A stretch of DNA of 44,593 bases from JBHELB01 sp041859045 (GCA_041859045.1 JBHELB010000048.1:1-44593), one strand, 5' to 3'. Positions 21,766 to 31,092 are shown, counted from the stretch's first letter. The notes: generated by a model not told the origin, from the sequence alone. A program made the numbers and translations.

Positions 21766-23619
21766 ATGCCCACCTATCTCTCCCCCGGTGTGAACATCCG
21801 TGAAACGGATTTCAGCTACTACGTCAAGCAACTGTCCACGTCCGCCTGCGGCATGCTGGGCGTCGCCGAACGCGGCCCCATCAACAAGCCCACGCTCATC
21901 ACCAGTTGGGAGCAGTTCGTCCGCCGCTTCGGCGGGTACACCCAGTCCGGGCACCTCGCCTATGCCGCGCGCGCCTTCTTCGACAATGGCGGCGCGCAGT
22001 TGTGGGTGAACCGTATCGCTCATTACACCGACCCGCTGGACAAGACGACGCTCGCCGCGTTGCGTAGCGCCGTCACGCTCAAGAACCGTAACGCCGTCAA
22101 GGCGACGCTCACCACTGGGACATCGGGCACGAACCAGATCGCATGGCAGGCCGTGACCGCGGGCACGGGGGGGAACGGGATCGCTGTCACCCTGGTCGCT
22201 TCGGGTAACAACACGCCGCTGTCCGTCGACGTTGTGGACAAAGCGATCACGGTGAACCTCGCGACCGACGATGAAGGCAATGCCACTTCGACCGCTGCTG
22301 AAGTCGTGACCGCCATCACCGCCAAAGCCGAAGCTGCCACCCTGGTCTCTGTCATTGGGACGGACACTGGCGTTGTGGACACGGTTGCGGCGACCCGTCT
22401 TGCAGGCGGCCTGGACGCGCAGGACGCCCTGACGGTCAAGACCGTGGACGAGGGCGTCTGGGGCGACCGGATTGCCGTCCAATTGGAGAACGGCTCCCGT
22501 TCGGCGGACATGGAGTTCAACCTCATCGTCCGGCACAAGAACGAGATCGTCGAAGTCTTCAAGGACCTCTCGATGACGCCGACCGCCGCGAACTACGTCG
22601 AACTCGTCGTAAACGGCGACTCGGAATACATCACCGTCGAGGACAAGAGCACGGGAACCGCCACCGCACAGCACCGGCCCGCCGTGGGCCAGTTCACACT
22701 CGCGGGCGGCGACGACGGTCTGACTGGCCTCGCGGACGAGGACTACATCGGCGACCATTCCCAGCATACGGGATTCAGCGCCTTCGAGGACGTGTTCGAT
22801 TTGAACCTTCTGTGCATCCCCGGCGTGACCACGGGCGCGGTCTTGAACGCCGCGCTCACGTATGCCGAGTTGCGCAAGGACGTGTTCTGCATCCTGGATA
22901 CCCCGATGGGCCTGACGCCGCAGGAGGCGCTGGACTTTCGGCGAGGCCAAGGCGGATACAGCCACGAGGCCTTCAATTCGTCCTATGGCGCGGTGTATTG
23001 GCCGTGGCTGCGTATCGAGGACCCGGTTAGCGGCCACGAGAAGCTCGTGCCGCCGTCCGGCGCGGTGGCGGGCTGCTACGCGCGCAACGACCAGAAGGCG
23101 TATGTGTGGTCGGCGCCCGCCGGTATCGACCGAGGCCGCGTGTTCAACGTGCAGGGCGTGGCGTATCTCACTCAGCGCGCGGACCGCGACGTCCTCTATC
23201 CCGAGGGCATCAACGTCATCGCCGTGTTCCCAGACAGCGGCGTGAACATCTGGGGACAACGCACGTTGCTCCAACAGCCGTCCGCGCTCGACCGCGTGAA
23301 CGTGCGCCGATTGATGATCTACATGGAACGCGCGGTTGGCGACTCATCCCGTTTCGTGACCTTCGAGCCGAACCACCCGCGCACGTGGCGGGCGCTAATC
23401 CGGCTCATCAACCCGTTCATGCAAGACGTGAAAAGCAACGGCGGCGTCTACGACTATCGCGTCCAGTGCGACGCGGAGACCAACCCGCCCGCTGTCCAGG
23501 ACCGCAACGAGATCGTCGCCCGGCTGTTTGTGAAGCCCACGAAGACCGCCGAGTTCGTCGAGCTCAACTTCGTGATGACGGACACGGGTTCGAACTTCAA
23601 GGAAATCTTCAACGCATAA
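21766..23619 (+). CDS. Contractile tail sheath protein
   Basis: The N-terminal 'YLSPGVNIRETDFSYYVKQL' with 'GMLGVAERGPINKPTLITSW' and the C-terminal domain ('DRVNVRRLMIYMERAV', 'RDVLYPEGINVIAVF', 'GGVYDYRVQCDAETNPP') are the classic signature of phage sheath proteins. At 617 residues it is somewhat long, with an inserted domain around residues 90-320 rich in Thr/Ala/Val repeats, probably facing outward. It forms the contractile outer layer around the tube. Confidence 0.93.
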   Translation: MPTYLSPGVNIRETDFSYYVKQLSTSACGMLGVAERGPINKPTLITSWEQFVRRFGGYTQSGHLAYAARAFFDNGGAQLWVNRIAHYTDPLDKTTLAALRSAVTLKNRNAVKATLTTGTSGTNQIAWQAVTAGTGGNGIAVTLVASGNNTPLSVDVVDKAITVNLATDDEGNATSTAAEVVTAITAKAEAATLVSVIGTDTGVVDTVAATRLAGGLDAQDALTVKTVDEGVWGDRIAVQLENGSRSADMEFNLIVRHKNEIVEVFKDLSMTPTAANYVELVVNGDSEYITVEDKSTGTATAQHRPAVGQFTLAGGDDGLTGLADEDYIGDHSQHTGFSAFEDVFDLNLLCIPGVTTGAVLNAALTYAELRKDVFCILDTPMGLTPQEALDFRRGQGGYSHEAFNSSYGAVYWPWLRIEDPVSGHEKLVPPSGAVAGCYARNDQKAYVWSAPAGIDRGRVFNVQGVAYLTQRADRDVLYPEGINVIAVFPDSGVNIWGQRTLLQQPSALDRVNVRRLMIYMERAVGDSSRFVTFEPNHPRTWRALIRLINPFMQDVKSNGGVYDYRVQCDAETNPPAVQDRNEIVARLFVKPTKTAEFVELNFVMTDTGSNFKEIFNA

Positions 23620-23631
23620 GGAGGCGCCCCG

Positions 23632-24096
23632 ATGAACGCGGCAGGCAACATGCCCAAGAGCTTGTATCAGAACTGGCAATTCGCCATCGAGGTGAACGGC
23701 TTCGACGTGGCGTTGTTCAAGAAGGGCCAGGAACCCAAAACGGAGTTCGAGGAAGTGGCGTTCGCGCCGGGCGGGTCGATGTTCGACCAGAAGGTTGCGG
23801 GCCGCGTGAAGTTCGAAGACATCACGCTGGAGAAGGGCGTCCTGCAGGACGGTTCGGACCAGGCTGCGCGCGAGTGGGTCCAGAAACAGGTGGACGTGAA
23901 TGCGGGCACGGGCAGTCTCCCCAACGAGTATATGCGCGATGTGGACATCGTCCGGTACGACCGCGCGGGCAACGAGACGCGGCGTTGGACATTGCACGGA
24001 GCTTGGATCAAGTCCCTCGAATACGACGAACTCGAAGGCGGAAACAGCGAGAACACCATCGAGAAAATCACACTCGCGTTTCAGTTTTGGACGTAA
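23632..24096 (+). CDS. Tail tube protein
   Basis: It is 154 residues, right behind the sheath with GGAGG before the ATG. 'NWQFAIEVNGFDVALFKKG', 'FEDITLEKGVLQDGSDQAAR' and 'LHGAWIKSLEYDELEGGNSE' followed by 'TIEKITLAFQFW' match the T4 gp19/phage tube family. It polymerises into the inner tube through which DNA is delivered. Confidence 0.92.
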   Translation: MNAAGNMPKSLYQNWQFAIEVNGFDVALFKKGQEPKTEFEEVAFAPGGSMFDQKVAGRVKFEDITLEKGVLQDGSDQAAREWVQKQVDVNAGTGSLPNEYMRDVDIVRYDRAGNETRRWTLHGAWIKSLEYDELEGGNSENTIEKITLAFQFWT

Positions 24097-24126
24097 TAAC
24101 CAATCAACCCCAAAGGAACTGCATTC

Positions 24127-24804
24127 ATGTATACCTTCACACTCCCCAGCGGCATTGAAGCCGAGTTGCGCGAGATGACGGGCGCGGAAGAAACTCTGCT
24201 CACCAACCGCCGCCTCATGAAAGACGGCGAGGCCATCAATCAAGTGCTTCGCAATTGCCTTGTCCGCCTTGGAGACAGAACGGAAATCGCGGCAAAGGAC
24301 GTGCTGGACCTGTTGTCTGGCGATCGGCTGTTCCTGCTGGTGCGGCTGCGCCAAGTTTCCTTCGGCGACGAGGTGCCCCTGTCGCTCACGTGCCCCGCGA
24401 AGGACTGCGGTGAGCTCACCGAGGTGAACATCGTCCTCGATGACCTGGAGGTCACGCCTTACGGGCCAGAGCGCGAGTTCATTTTCGAACTTCCGCGTGC
24501 AAAGAAGACCGTCATCTTCACGCTATTGGACGGTCACATGGAAAAGCGCTTGGCCGCCCTCAAAGAACCGAACCTTCACTCCGCGATGCTCATGCGGGTG
24601 AAGGAAATCGACGGCAAGGCCCCGAACAAAAACTCGCTTGCGGAACTACCCGCATTCGACCTGAACGCGCTTCGGGCGGAGATGCAGCGCGTGGATGGCG
24701 GTATCGACACGACGGTCCACGCGGTCTGCTCATCCTGCGGCGCGCGCGTTGTCACGCGGCTGGAGGCAGAGCCCCCTTTCTTGTTCCCGAACGCTCGGTT
24801 GTAG
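24127..24804 (+). CDS. Tail assembly chaperone with Cys pairs (short form)
   Basis: Located between tube and tape measure, the standard position for tail assembly chaperones. 'FTLPSGIEAELREMTGAEE' at the N-terminus and two Cys pairs ('CPAKDC' and 'CSSCG') suggest a zinc-ribbon-bearing type. It should bind the tape measure during tail assembly. A slippery heptamer near its end can extend it (see the next entry). AAAGGAA precedes the ATG. Confidence 0.65.
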   Translation: MYTFTLPSGIEAELREMTGAEETLLTNRRLMKDGEAINQVLRNCLVRLGDRTEIAAKDVLDLLSGDRLFLLVRLRQVSFGDEVPLSLTCPAKDCGELTEVNIVLDDLEVTPYGPEREFIFELPRAKKTVIFTLLDGHMEKRLAALKEPNLHSAMLMRVKEIDGKAPNKNSLAELPAFDLNALRAEMQRVDGGIDTTVHAVCSSCGARVVTRLEAEPPFLFPNARL

Positions 24805-24953
24805 CGGACGCGTTCTTCCTGGCCTACGGCGGGTTGCACTGGGGATACAACGAGGTGTTGTCGCTGCCGCTCGGCGTGCGCCGCGAGTTCGTCGACGCGC
24901 TCGAGCGGCAGCTCGCCTTTGAAAAGTCCGAACTTGACCGGAACCGGAAATGA
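24774..24953 (+). CDS. -1 frameshift extension of the tail chaperone
   Basis: The heptamer C CCT TTC at 24774-24780 fits the X XXY YYZ rule in the frame of the upstream gene. After a -1 slip the frame stays open to a TGA at 24951 and encodes 'ADAFFLAYGGLHWGYNEVL' and 'VRREFVDALERQL', which resembles the second chaperone ORF of many myoviruses. No good start codon exists for separate translation. The final TGA overlaps the tape measure ATG. Frameshifted chaperone pairs are well known in tailed phages (lambda G/GT). Confidence 0.6.
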   Translation, partial: PFLVPERSVVADAFFLAYGGLHWGYNEVLSLPLGVRREFVDALERQLAFEKSELDRNRK

Positions 24954-27900
24954 TCAACGACCTCGGCCTTGGCATTGTGGTGACGATGCGGGACCTGTTC
25001 TCCCGGAACGCCGCGAACATCGAGTCGGCGATGGCCTCGCTGGACGCGAAGGTCGCCGCGTCGAGCGAGCGCATGACGCGGAACCTCGACCGCATCCAGA
25101 AGGGCACGATGATGATGGGTGCCGGGCTTGCCCTCATGGCCGCCCCTGCCGCGCTCGTGGCCTCGACGGCCGCAACGCAGAAGGCCCTGGGCGAAATGGC
25201 GTCCCTCGGCACGAAGGACCTGCGCGCACTCGAGGACGCGGCAGAGTCGTTCACCAATCAGTGGGCGGGCGCGAGCAAAGCTGAGTTCATCGGCGCGGCA
25301 TACGACGTGAAGTCCGCGCTCGCGAACCTGAGCGACGAGGCCGTAGGCACGTTTTCCGCCATGGCGGCCCTGACCGCGAAAGCCACCAAGGCGACGACCC
25401 AGGAAATGGTCGGGACGTTCACGACCGGCTACGGCATCTTCAAAACCATCATGCCCGAGTACTCGGACATGGATTGGGCGAAGGCCTTCTCCGGGGCAAT
25501 GGCGCAGACCGTGGCGGCCTTCAAGACGACCGGGCCGCAAATGGCGGATGCGATCAAGAACGTCGGCGCAACCGCAGCAGCGTCGAATATTCCGCTACAG
25601 GAGCAACTGGGTATTCTGGGGCAACTCCAGACCACCATGCCCGGTTCCGAAGCGGGCACGCTATACAAGGCGTTCATCATGAAGGCCGCCGAAGCGGGCA
25701 AGGAACTCGGCCTGTCGTTGGTGGATTCGCAGGGCCGTCTCAAAGGCGTGTTGCCGGTCTTGCGCGAAATTCAAAACCGTTTCCCGGACCTTTCGCAAGC
25801 CGCAGCGCAGGTGCAAATCAAGAAGGCGTTTGGCTCTGATGAAGCGGTCAAGTTCGTGCTGCAAATGAGCGCGGGCATGGAGTCGCTGCAGCAGAACATC
25901 GAGTCCATCGAACAAGCGATGAAGGGCGGCATTACGACGACCGAAGCAATGGCGCGCGCGATGAACCAAGACATCGGCGCGCAGTTCACGCTCGCGAAAC
26001 AACAGATCAGCAATCTCTTCGAAATCATGGGCCGCACGTTGCTGCCGGTCATCACGCCGGTCATGCACGGCGTGTCTCACATCGTTCGGTTCCTGCAACG
26101 TATGGCGAAGGCTGCGCCAGGCGTTACCGGGGCCGTGCTGGGCCTCGCGCTCGCGCTTGGCGCGGTATTGGTCGTCGCCGGGGCGGTAGTCGCGGCGATA
26201 GGCGCTATCGGCGTGCTGGTCCCAGCGGTGAGCGCGGGCATCGCCGCTATAGGCCCCGTGCTGGCTGGCGCTGGCGCGGCCATCGCGACGTACTTCTGGC
26301 CAGTGACGCTGGCCATCGGCGCGCTTATCGCGATCGTGTATGCGTTGCGCCGCGCATGGACCTCGGACTTCGCGGGCATCCGCACGTTGGTCATGGGCGT
26401 ATGGAACAAAGTGTGGCTCGCACTCGACGGGGTTCGCGCGCTCATGATTTCGCTCAAGGACGGTACGGGCGAGATATCCGAAGAGCTCGCGCGGCGACTT
26501 CAAGCGGCTGGACTGATGACGTTCGTGTCGGGCCTCTTCCGCGTCTACTATCGCCTGCGCGAATGTTACGCGGGTTTGAGCCAAGCGCTCGCTCACGGAT
26601 TCGCACGAGCGCGCGCAATCCTCGAACCTGCGGTGCGCGCATTGTTGGACGCCTACGCGGCGTTGGGCAGCGCGGTCTTCTCGCTGCTGGAAGCCTTCGG
26701 CCTAGTAAGTACGGCCGCGGACGCCTCGTCGTTCCGCACGCTGGGACGCGCGCTGGGCACGCTTATAGGGATTATTATTCAGGTGGATGCATTCATTCTG
26801 CGCGGGCTCATCGCGCCGTTCGTGGCGGTTATCCGGCTCATCGCGCTCGTGGTACGCGCCGTCGCGTGGCTGGCAAAGGTGACCATCTCAGCGTTCATCG
26901 AGTCCGCACGATTCGCCCAGAAGTACCTGCTCCCGATCCGCCTCTTCATCGAGGAACTCCGCCTGGCCGCACACGTGGCCTACTCGCTCTGGCAGATGTT
27001 GAGCGGCGATGTGTCGTTTACCGAAGGACTCAAAGAGATCGGGCGCGCCGTGTTTCGCTTCCTCACCACGCCGTTCCGTTGGGCGCGGGACGTGGCGCAA
27101 GGAATATGGGGCGCCATCACAGGCCTGTTCTCCGCGCTGGGAGGCCTGGTCACAAACCTCGCGTCGGCCATGGTGGCCGCCATTCTCTCGCTTCCCCTCG
27201 TAAATGCGCTGGCGAATGTGTTCCAAGGAATTCGGTCGTTCCTTTCTGGCGACCTCGGGTTCTTCGACGCGGGCAAAGCGATGCTGACCGCATTCGCCGA
27301 GGGGATATGGTCGGCTGCGACGTTGCCCTTCCGCATGCTCAAAAGGGCGCTGGGATTCTTGCGCCGCCTGTTGCCATTCTCCGACGCACAGGAAGGGCCG
27401 CTGTCTGACCTTACCCTTGCCGGCGCAGCGTTTCTGCGGACGTTCGCACAAGGCATGCTGAGTGCGGTGGCCCTTCCGGGCAGGATATTGAGACAGTCTC
27501 TGGGCACTGCCATGCAAGGGGCCGCTACGCCTTTCCGCTGGGCTGCCGGGTTGGCCCATCGTGCGTGGGACGGCCTGCGCTCGATGGTGACCACGAGATT
27601 CGATAGCCCCGAATTACCGACGGTTCCCGCTCCGGCAATACAGTCCCTGGACAGGCATACGGTTGTCCGTCAACCCGCGCAGCGGGAGAACCCATTGCGG
27701 TTTCTCTTGAACGCTGCTCGCGCAGCCGCGCTTGCTGGGTTCGTCGCAGTGCATCCCGTAGCCGCTGCGCAGCCTCCTGCTTTTCCGGTAGCCGGGCCTG
27801 CCGTACGCGTCGAGGTGCCTGCGGTCGTGCCTCCCCAAGTTGTGACCATCTCGCAGAGACCCGTGCAACCGTTTGTACCGGCGAGCACGTTTGTTGCTCT

Positions 27901-28489
27901 GCGGGCTCCTGCCCCTTCTGCGCCTCTTGCTCGTCAGCCATTTGTTCCTATGCCCGCGGACATTCCCGTGCGTCATATGGCCACTCCACCCCTGCGCGAG
28001 AGCGTTGTTGCGCCACGGGTTGCGGAAGGCCCCGTACGGCTGGACGGCACGGCAATCATTACGCCACGCCTTGCGGGCGTGCTACCGCGGCTTGAGACAA
28101 CCGCGAGAGTGAGCCCGGTGGTCTCCCCGGCTTTGCCGTCGATGGAGGCGGCGGCCTCATTCGTTCCAGCAATATCCGAGGTGCCTGCGACCACTCCCTT
28201 CGAGTCGTCGCCGCGTTCCGCACCGGCACCTGTAGAGCCCACGACGCAGAGACAACAGCAGTTGCTCGGGGAAACCCGCGGGGCTGGCGCTACCCAACAG
28301 CCGACGGACGATTCGTTCGAACTGCGCGCGATTCGCCTCATCCTCGAACGGCTGCTCGCAAAGCTGGATGAGTTGGGTCAGCGCCCCGTTGACCTCTCCG
28401 TGGCCCTGCGTTTGGATGGCCGCCAGATTGCCCAGGCCGTGTACAAAGACCTGCGTGAGCAGAAGGTGAAGAACTATGAAACGCTGTAG
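24950..28489 (+). CDS. Tail tape measure protein
   Basis: It is a 1179-residue protein following the chaperone. The N-terminal 'MMMGAGLALMAAPAALVAST' and the region 'GTFTTGYGIFK...TTGPQMADAIKNVGATAAAS' are typical of TP901-type tape measures. Residues about 392-465 are strongly hydrophobic (several membrane-like helices), followed by more helical hydrophobic repeats. Residues about 885-1120 form a Pro/Val-rich disordered linker, and the C-terminal 60 residues are a charged helix. Its length sets tail length and it may aid DNA passage through the host membrane. Confidence 0.9.
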   Translation: MINDLGLGIVVTMRDLFSRNAANIESAMASLDAKVAASSERMTRNLDRIQKGTMMMGAGLALMAAPAALVASTAATQKALGEMASLGTKDLRALEDAAESFTNQWAGASKAEFIGAAYDVKSALANLSDEAVGTFSAMAALTAKATKATTQEMVGTFTTGYGIFKTIMPEYSDMDWAKAFSGAMAQTVAAFKTTGPQMADAIKNVGATAAASNIPLQEQLGILGQLQTTMPGSEAGTLYKAFIMKAAEAGKELGLSLVDSQGRLKGVLPVLREIQNRFPDLSQAAAQVQIKKAFGSDEAVKFVLQMSAGMESLQQNIESIEQAMKGGITTTEAMARAMNQDIGAQFTLAKQQISNLFEIMGRTLLPVITPVMHGVSHIVRFLQRMAKAAPGVTGAVLGLALALGAVLVVAGAVVAAIGAIGVLVPAVSAGIAAIGPVLAGAGAAIATYFWPVTLAIGALIAIVYALRRAWTSDFAGIRTLVMGVWNKVWLALDGVRALMISLKDGTGEISEELARRLQAAGLMTFVSGLFRVYYRLRECYAGLSQALAHGFARARAILEPAVRALLDAYAALGSAVFSLLEAFGLVSTAADASSFRTLGRALGTLIGIIIQVDAFILRGLIAPFVAVIRLIALVVRAVAWLAKVTISAFIESARFAQKYLLPIRLFIEELRLAAHVAYSLWQMLSGDVSFTEGLKEIGRAVFRFLTTPFRWARDVAQGIWGAITGLFSALGGLVTNLASAMVAAILSLPLVNALANVFQGIRSFLSGDLGFFDAGKAMLTAFAEGIWSAATLPFRMLKRALGFLRRLLPFSDAQEGPLSDLTLAGAAFLRTFAQGMLSAVALPGRILRQSLGTAMQGAATPFRWAAGLAHRAWDGLRSMVTTRFDSPELPTVPAPAIQSLDRHTVVRQPAQRENPLRFLLNAARAAALAGFVAVHPVAAAQPPAFPVAGPAVRVEVPAVVPPQVVTISQRPVQPFVPASTFVALRAPAPSAPLARQPFVPMPADIPVRHMATPPLRESVVAPRVAEGPVRLDGTAIITPRLAGVLPRLETTARVSPVVSPALPSMEAAASFVPAISEVPATTPFESSPRSAPAPVEPTTQRQQQLLGETRGAGATQQPTDDSFELRAIRLILERLLAKLDELGQRPVDLSVALRLDGRQIAQAVYKDLREQKVKNYETL

Positions 28490-28504
28490 CGGGAGTGCCG
28501 CGTC

Positions 28505-28975
28505 GTGAACGCACCGGGACAGACGATAACCGCCTATTTGGTGGACGTGGATACGGGCGAGCGGCTGGAGTTTCAGTACAACCCGAATGATATCACGGAC
28601 GAGAAGAGCACCGCGTACGCGGCGGTCAAAGTCCCGGGCATGAGTCATCCGCGCTACCAGTTTGTGGCGGGTGAGGCGCGCAAGATCGCGTTCAAGGTGG
28701 AGTTCTTCAAGGGGGCGGTGAAAGAAAACGTGCGCTGGCTACAAAGCCTGCAGTACCCCGACCACGACGGCCCCATGCTCAAGAACGCGCCACACCGGGT
28801 GCTGTTCATCTTCGGGGACCTGTTCCCTGGCGTGGTGTGCATCGTGCCGAGCGTCAAGGCCCGGTTCTTTCACCTCTTCGACCAGACGACCCTCGATCCG
28901 CAGCGCGCAGAGGTAGATATCGTCCTGGAAGAATACGTGGAACAGTCCCGCTCCGTGGGAGAGATGCGCCGATGA
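28505..28975 (+). CDS. Baseplate hub adaptor of contractile-system tube/LysM type
   Basis: Starts at a GTG after GGGAG. 'LEFQYNPNDITDEKSTAYAA' and 'FKVEFFKGAVKENVRWLQSL' resemble the N-terminal domain shared by phage and contractile injection system adaptor proteins (CIS tube/Afp7-like). It probably joins the tail tube to the hub. The stop overlaps the LysM gene start (ATGA), and together the two correspond to one adaptor in other systems. Confidence 0.6.
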   Translation: MNAPGQTITAYLVDVDTGERLEFQYNPNDITDEKSTAYAAVKVPGMSHPRYQFVAGEARKIAFKVEFFKGAVKENVRWLQSLQYPDHDGPMLKNAPHRVLFIFGDLFPGVVCIVPSVKARFFHLFDQTTLDPQRAEVDIVLEEYVEQSRSVGEMRR

Positions 28976-29259
28976 ACACCGCGTCACGCTACGATGGCTG
29001 CGAAGCCCTCAAAGACGGAACCCGCGAGTACCTCGGGCTGCGCGTTTCCCTGGACATCGCACCACGCCCAGATGACCGATTCCACACCGTCGTCGCCGGT
29101 GACCGGTTGGACGTCCTCGCCCACCGTTACCTCGGCGATGCGCGCCTCTGGTGGGTCATCTGCGACTGCAATGGGGGGCCTTCGCCTTTGAGTATGCATC
29201 TATTAATAGGAATCACGTTGCGCATACCGTCGACGGGCTGGCTAGGTAAGGTTTCTTGA
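28972..29259 (+). CDS. LysM-domain tail protein (gpX-like)
   Basis: The start MNTASRYDGCEALKDG overlaps the preceding stop. Residues about 38-85 form a LysM domain: 'HTVVAGDRLDVLAHRYLGDA', then 'LWWVICDCNGG' and 'GITLRIPS'. Tail LysM proteins (P2 gpX class) sit at the baseplate hub. It is the last gene of the tail block; the AbiE-type cargo follows. Confidence 0.75.
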   Translation: MNTASRYDGCEALKDGTREYLGLRVSLDIAPRPDDRFHTVVAGDRLDVLAHRYLGDARLWWVICDCNGGPSPLSMHLLIGITLRIPSTGWLGKVS

Positions 29260-29273
29260 GCGGGTCGCGCAGT

Positions 29274-29375
29274 CTGACAGGTTGAGATTTTGGCCTTTAT
29301 TCTGACTTCTGTCCCGATTTACGTCTTAATGCCTGTCTTGACTATTGTCAGGAAAAAGTATATTATTTCTGACAG
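29274..29375 (+). promoter_or_regulatory. Promoter and operator array of the AbiE-type pair
   Basis: A sigma70-like promoter is visible: TTGACT (29338-29343), 17-base spacer, TATTAT (29361-29366). CTGACAG-type half-sites recur at 29274-29280, 29302-29306 with inverted 29309-29313, 29346-29351 (inverted) and 29369-29375. The last two flank the -10 box. This is the layout expected for autoregulation by an AbiEi antitoxin. The region is visibly AT-rich compared with neighbouring late genes. Confidence 0.65.
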
Positions 29376-29390
29376 ATGAAGGGACGAATC

Positions 29391-29999
29391 ATGAGCACTA
29401 CCGAGAAAATACGCAAGAAGGCGGAACAGTTGCTTCTTGGGCAACCTGTTTCTATAAAAGAGTTTATGTCGTGCGGAAGCCGCGATGCGGTCGACCAGGC
29501 GCTTACCCGACTGGTCAAGGCCGGGGTTCTGTCACGCCCCGCAAGGGGCGTTTACGTGCGCCCAAAGACGAATTCGTTTATCGGCGAAGTGCCTCCGGAG
29601 CCCATCCAAGTCGCAGAAGCGATCGCCGAGGAATTCGGCGGCAGTATCCAAATCCACGGCGCGGAAGCGGCGAGGCGGCTCGGATTCAGCACCCAAGTTC
29701 CTGCACGCCCGATTTTCTATACAAGCGGCCCCAATCGCCGGTTTCATCTCGGACAGATGGAGGTCACCCTGAAGCATGTAAGCCCTCGCAAACTCGCGTT
29801 GGCAGGGCGTATGGCCGGCGTTGCCCTGACAGCTCTGTGGTATCTGGGCAAGCACATGGTCACCGCGCAAACCGTCGAACATGTGCGCACTCGATTGGCG
29901 CCGGAAGAGTTCGATGCGCTTTGCGCCGCCACCCAAGCCATGCCGGGGTGGATGCACGATGCCTTTGTCGATCATGAAGAAAGGATGCAGCATGCCTGA
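29391..29999 (+). CDS. AbiEi-like antitoxin (DUF6088-type)
   Basis: The start MSTTEKIRKKAEQLL was chosen because AAGGGA precedes it; an ATG 15 bases earlier is possible. The N-terminal winged-helix part ('ALTRLVKAGVLSRPARGVYV') binds DNA; the later 'GGSIQIHGAEAARRLGF' and 'YTSGPNRRFHLGQMEVTLKH' match the AbiEi/DUF6088 pattern. It should neutralise the downstream nucleotidyltransferase and repress its own promoter through the repeats upstream. The end overlaps the toxin gene by 8 bases. Confidence 0.75.
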   Translation: MSTTEKIRKKAEQLLLGQPVSIKEFMSCGSRDAVDQALTRLVKAGVLSRPARGVYVRPKTNSFIGEVPPEPIQVAEAIAEEFGGSIQIHGAEAARRLGFSTQVPARPIFYTSGPNRRFHLGQMEVTLKHVSPRKLALAGRMAGVALTALWYLGKHMVTAQTVEHVRTRLAPEEFDALCAATQAMPGWMHDAFVDHEERMQHA

Positions 30000-30993
30000 A
30001 TTCCTGCGCCTGCCGACTGGTGAACAGGCGGAAATCCTCACGGCGATGTCAGTTAAGACGGGCCGTTCCGCTCAGGTGCTCCAAAAAGATGTGTGGGTTT
30101 GCTGGGCCCTGAAGGAACTGTTTGGGGCCCGGACCAACATCCGAATGGCCTTCAAGGGAGGGACGTCGCTATCCAAGGTCTTCCAAGTCATCCATCGATT
30201 TTCAGAAGACGTTGATGTCACGCTGGACTACCGTGACTTATGCCGAGGTTTGGGCGTGGACCCGTTTGCCGCCGACACGTCCAAGAGCAAGAAGAGATTG
30301 TTCAGCGAACAACTTAAGGAGCGCGTTCGCGAGTACATCCACCAGGAGCTCGTGCCGCCAATCGCGGCCTCATTCATCGAGCTGACCAATGGCAAGGGAC
30401 ATGTCGAGGTAAGCCAAGACGGAGAAAAGGTCCAACTTCATTATCCATCAGGTCTCGGTTCCGGCGCGCCCTACATGGGAGACTGGATTCTACTGGAGTT
30501 CGGCGGTCGCAACGTAACCGAGCCGAATGGACCATACAGGATTAAGGCAGCGATTGCCGACGAACTTTCCGCGCTCGAGTTTCCCGAGGCCGACGTCATG
30601 GTCTTGTCCCCCGAGCGAACGTTCTGGGAGAAGGCCACGCTAATCCATGTAGCGTGCCATCGCCAGCGAGAATCCAGCGCCGAACGAATATCGAGGCATT
30701 GGTACGATCTCGTCATGCTGTACCGCAAAGAAATCGGCAAGAATGCTCTGTCTAACCGCGAGCTTCTCAATGACGTGGTCCGGCACAAAAAAGTGTTTTT
30801 CGACGCAAGCTATGCCAATTACGACGATTGCCTAACCAAAGGTTTCCTGCTTGTTCCTGACGAACCGCTCCTCGCCGGACTCAGGCAAGATTACAGCCAG
30901 ATGGAATCGTCCGGCATGTTTGACGAGCCTCCCCCTTCTTTTGACGAGATTGTGGAGGTTCTGAGGCAAATCGAAGACGTGGTCAACCACTGA
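29992..30993 (+). CDS. AbiEii/AbiGii-family nucleotidyltransferase toxin
   Basis: The polymerase-beta-like core is clear: 'FKGGTSLSKVFQVIHRFSED' at residues 54-73, with the Gly-Thr-Ser motif at 57-59 and acidic residues Asp73 and Asp75 ('EDVDVTL'). C-terminal segments 'SPERTFWEKATLIHVACHR' and 'SRHWYDLVMLYR' are also typical. Such toxins modify tRNA or other RNA and act in abortive infection and toxin-antitoxin systems. In this phage it likely excludes competing phages or stabilises the prophage. Confidence 0.85.
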   Translation: MPEFLRLPTGEQAEILTAMSVKTGRSAQVLQKDVWVCWALKELFGARTNIRMAFKGGTSLSKVFQVIHRFSEDVDVTLDYRDLCRGLGVDPFAADTSKSKKRLFSEQLKERVREYIHQELVPPIAASFIELTNGKGHVEVSQDGEKVQLHYPSGLGSGAPYMGDWILLEFGGRNVTEPNGPYRIKAAIADELSALEFPEADVMVLSPERTFWEKATLIHVACHRQRESSAERISRHWYDLVMLYRKEIGKNALSNRELLNDVVRHKKVFFDASYANYDDCLTKGFLLVPDEPLLAGLRQDYSQMESSGMFDEPPPSFDEIVEVLRQIEDVVNH

Positions 30994-31078
30994 CCTCGCC
31001 CGCGGCGTCCACAGCGCAAACCAATACCTCTTCTCAACAAAGACTCGCACAATAAAGGGACTTGCTTTAGTGTGCACG

Positions 31079-31092
31079 AGCCCTTCCGGGCT
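31079..31092 (+). terminator. Short hairpin downstream of the AbiE-type pair
   Basis: AGCCC pairs with GGGCT around TTCC, between the toxin stop (30993) and leader element copy 4. No T-run follows. The rest of the 30994-31203 spacer shows no gene. Confidence 0.3.

Noticed and set aside
21532..23274. A minus-strand frame of about 580 codons opposite the sheath gene
   Set aside because: The sheath protein on the plus strand is unmistakable; the minus frame has shadow composition and no start signal.
26356..27408. A second plus-strand frame inside the tape measure gene
   Set aside because: Arg/Gly/His-rich out-of-frame product without start signal; the tape measure frame is clear.
27780..27800. 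Sequence TTTTCCGGTAGCC resembling the leader element
   Set aside because: It lies inside the tape measure coding region, matches only the first half and is not followed by a gene start.
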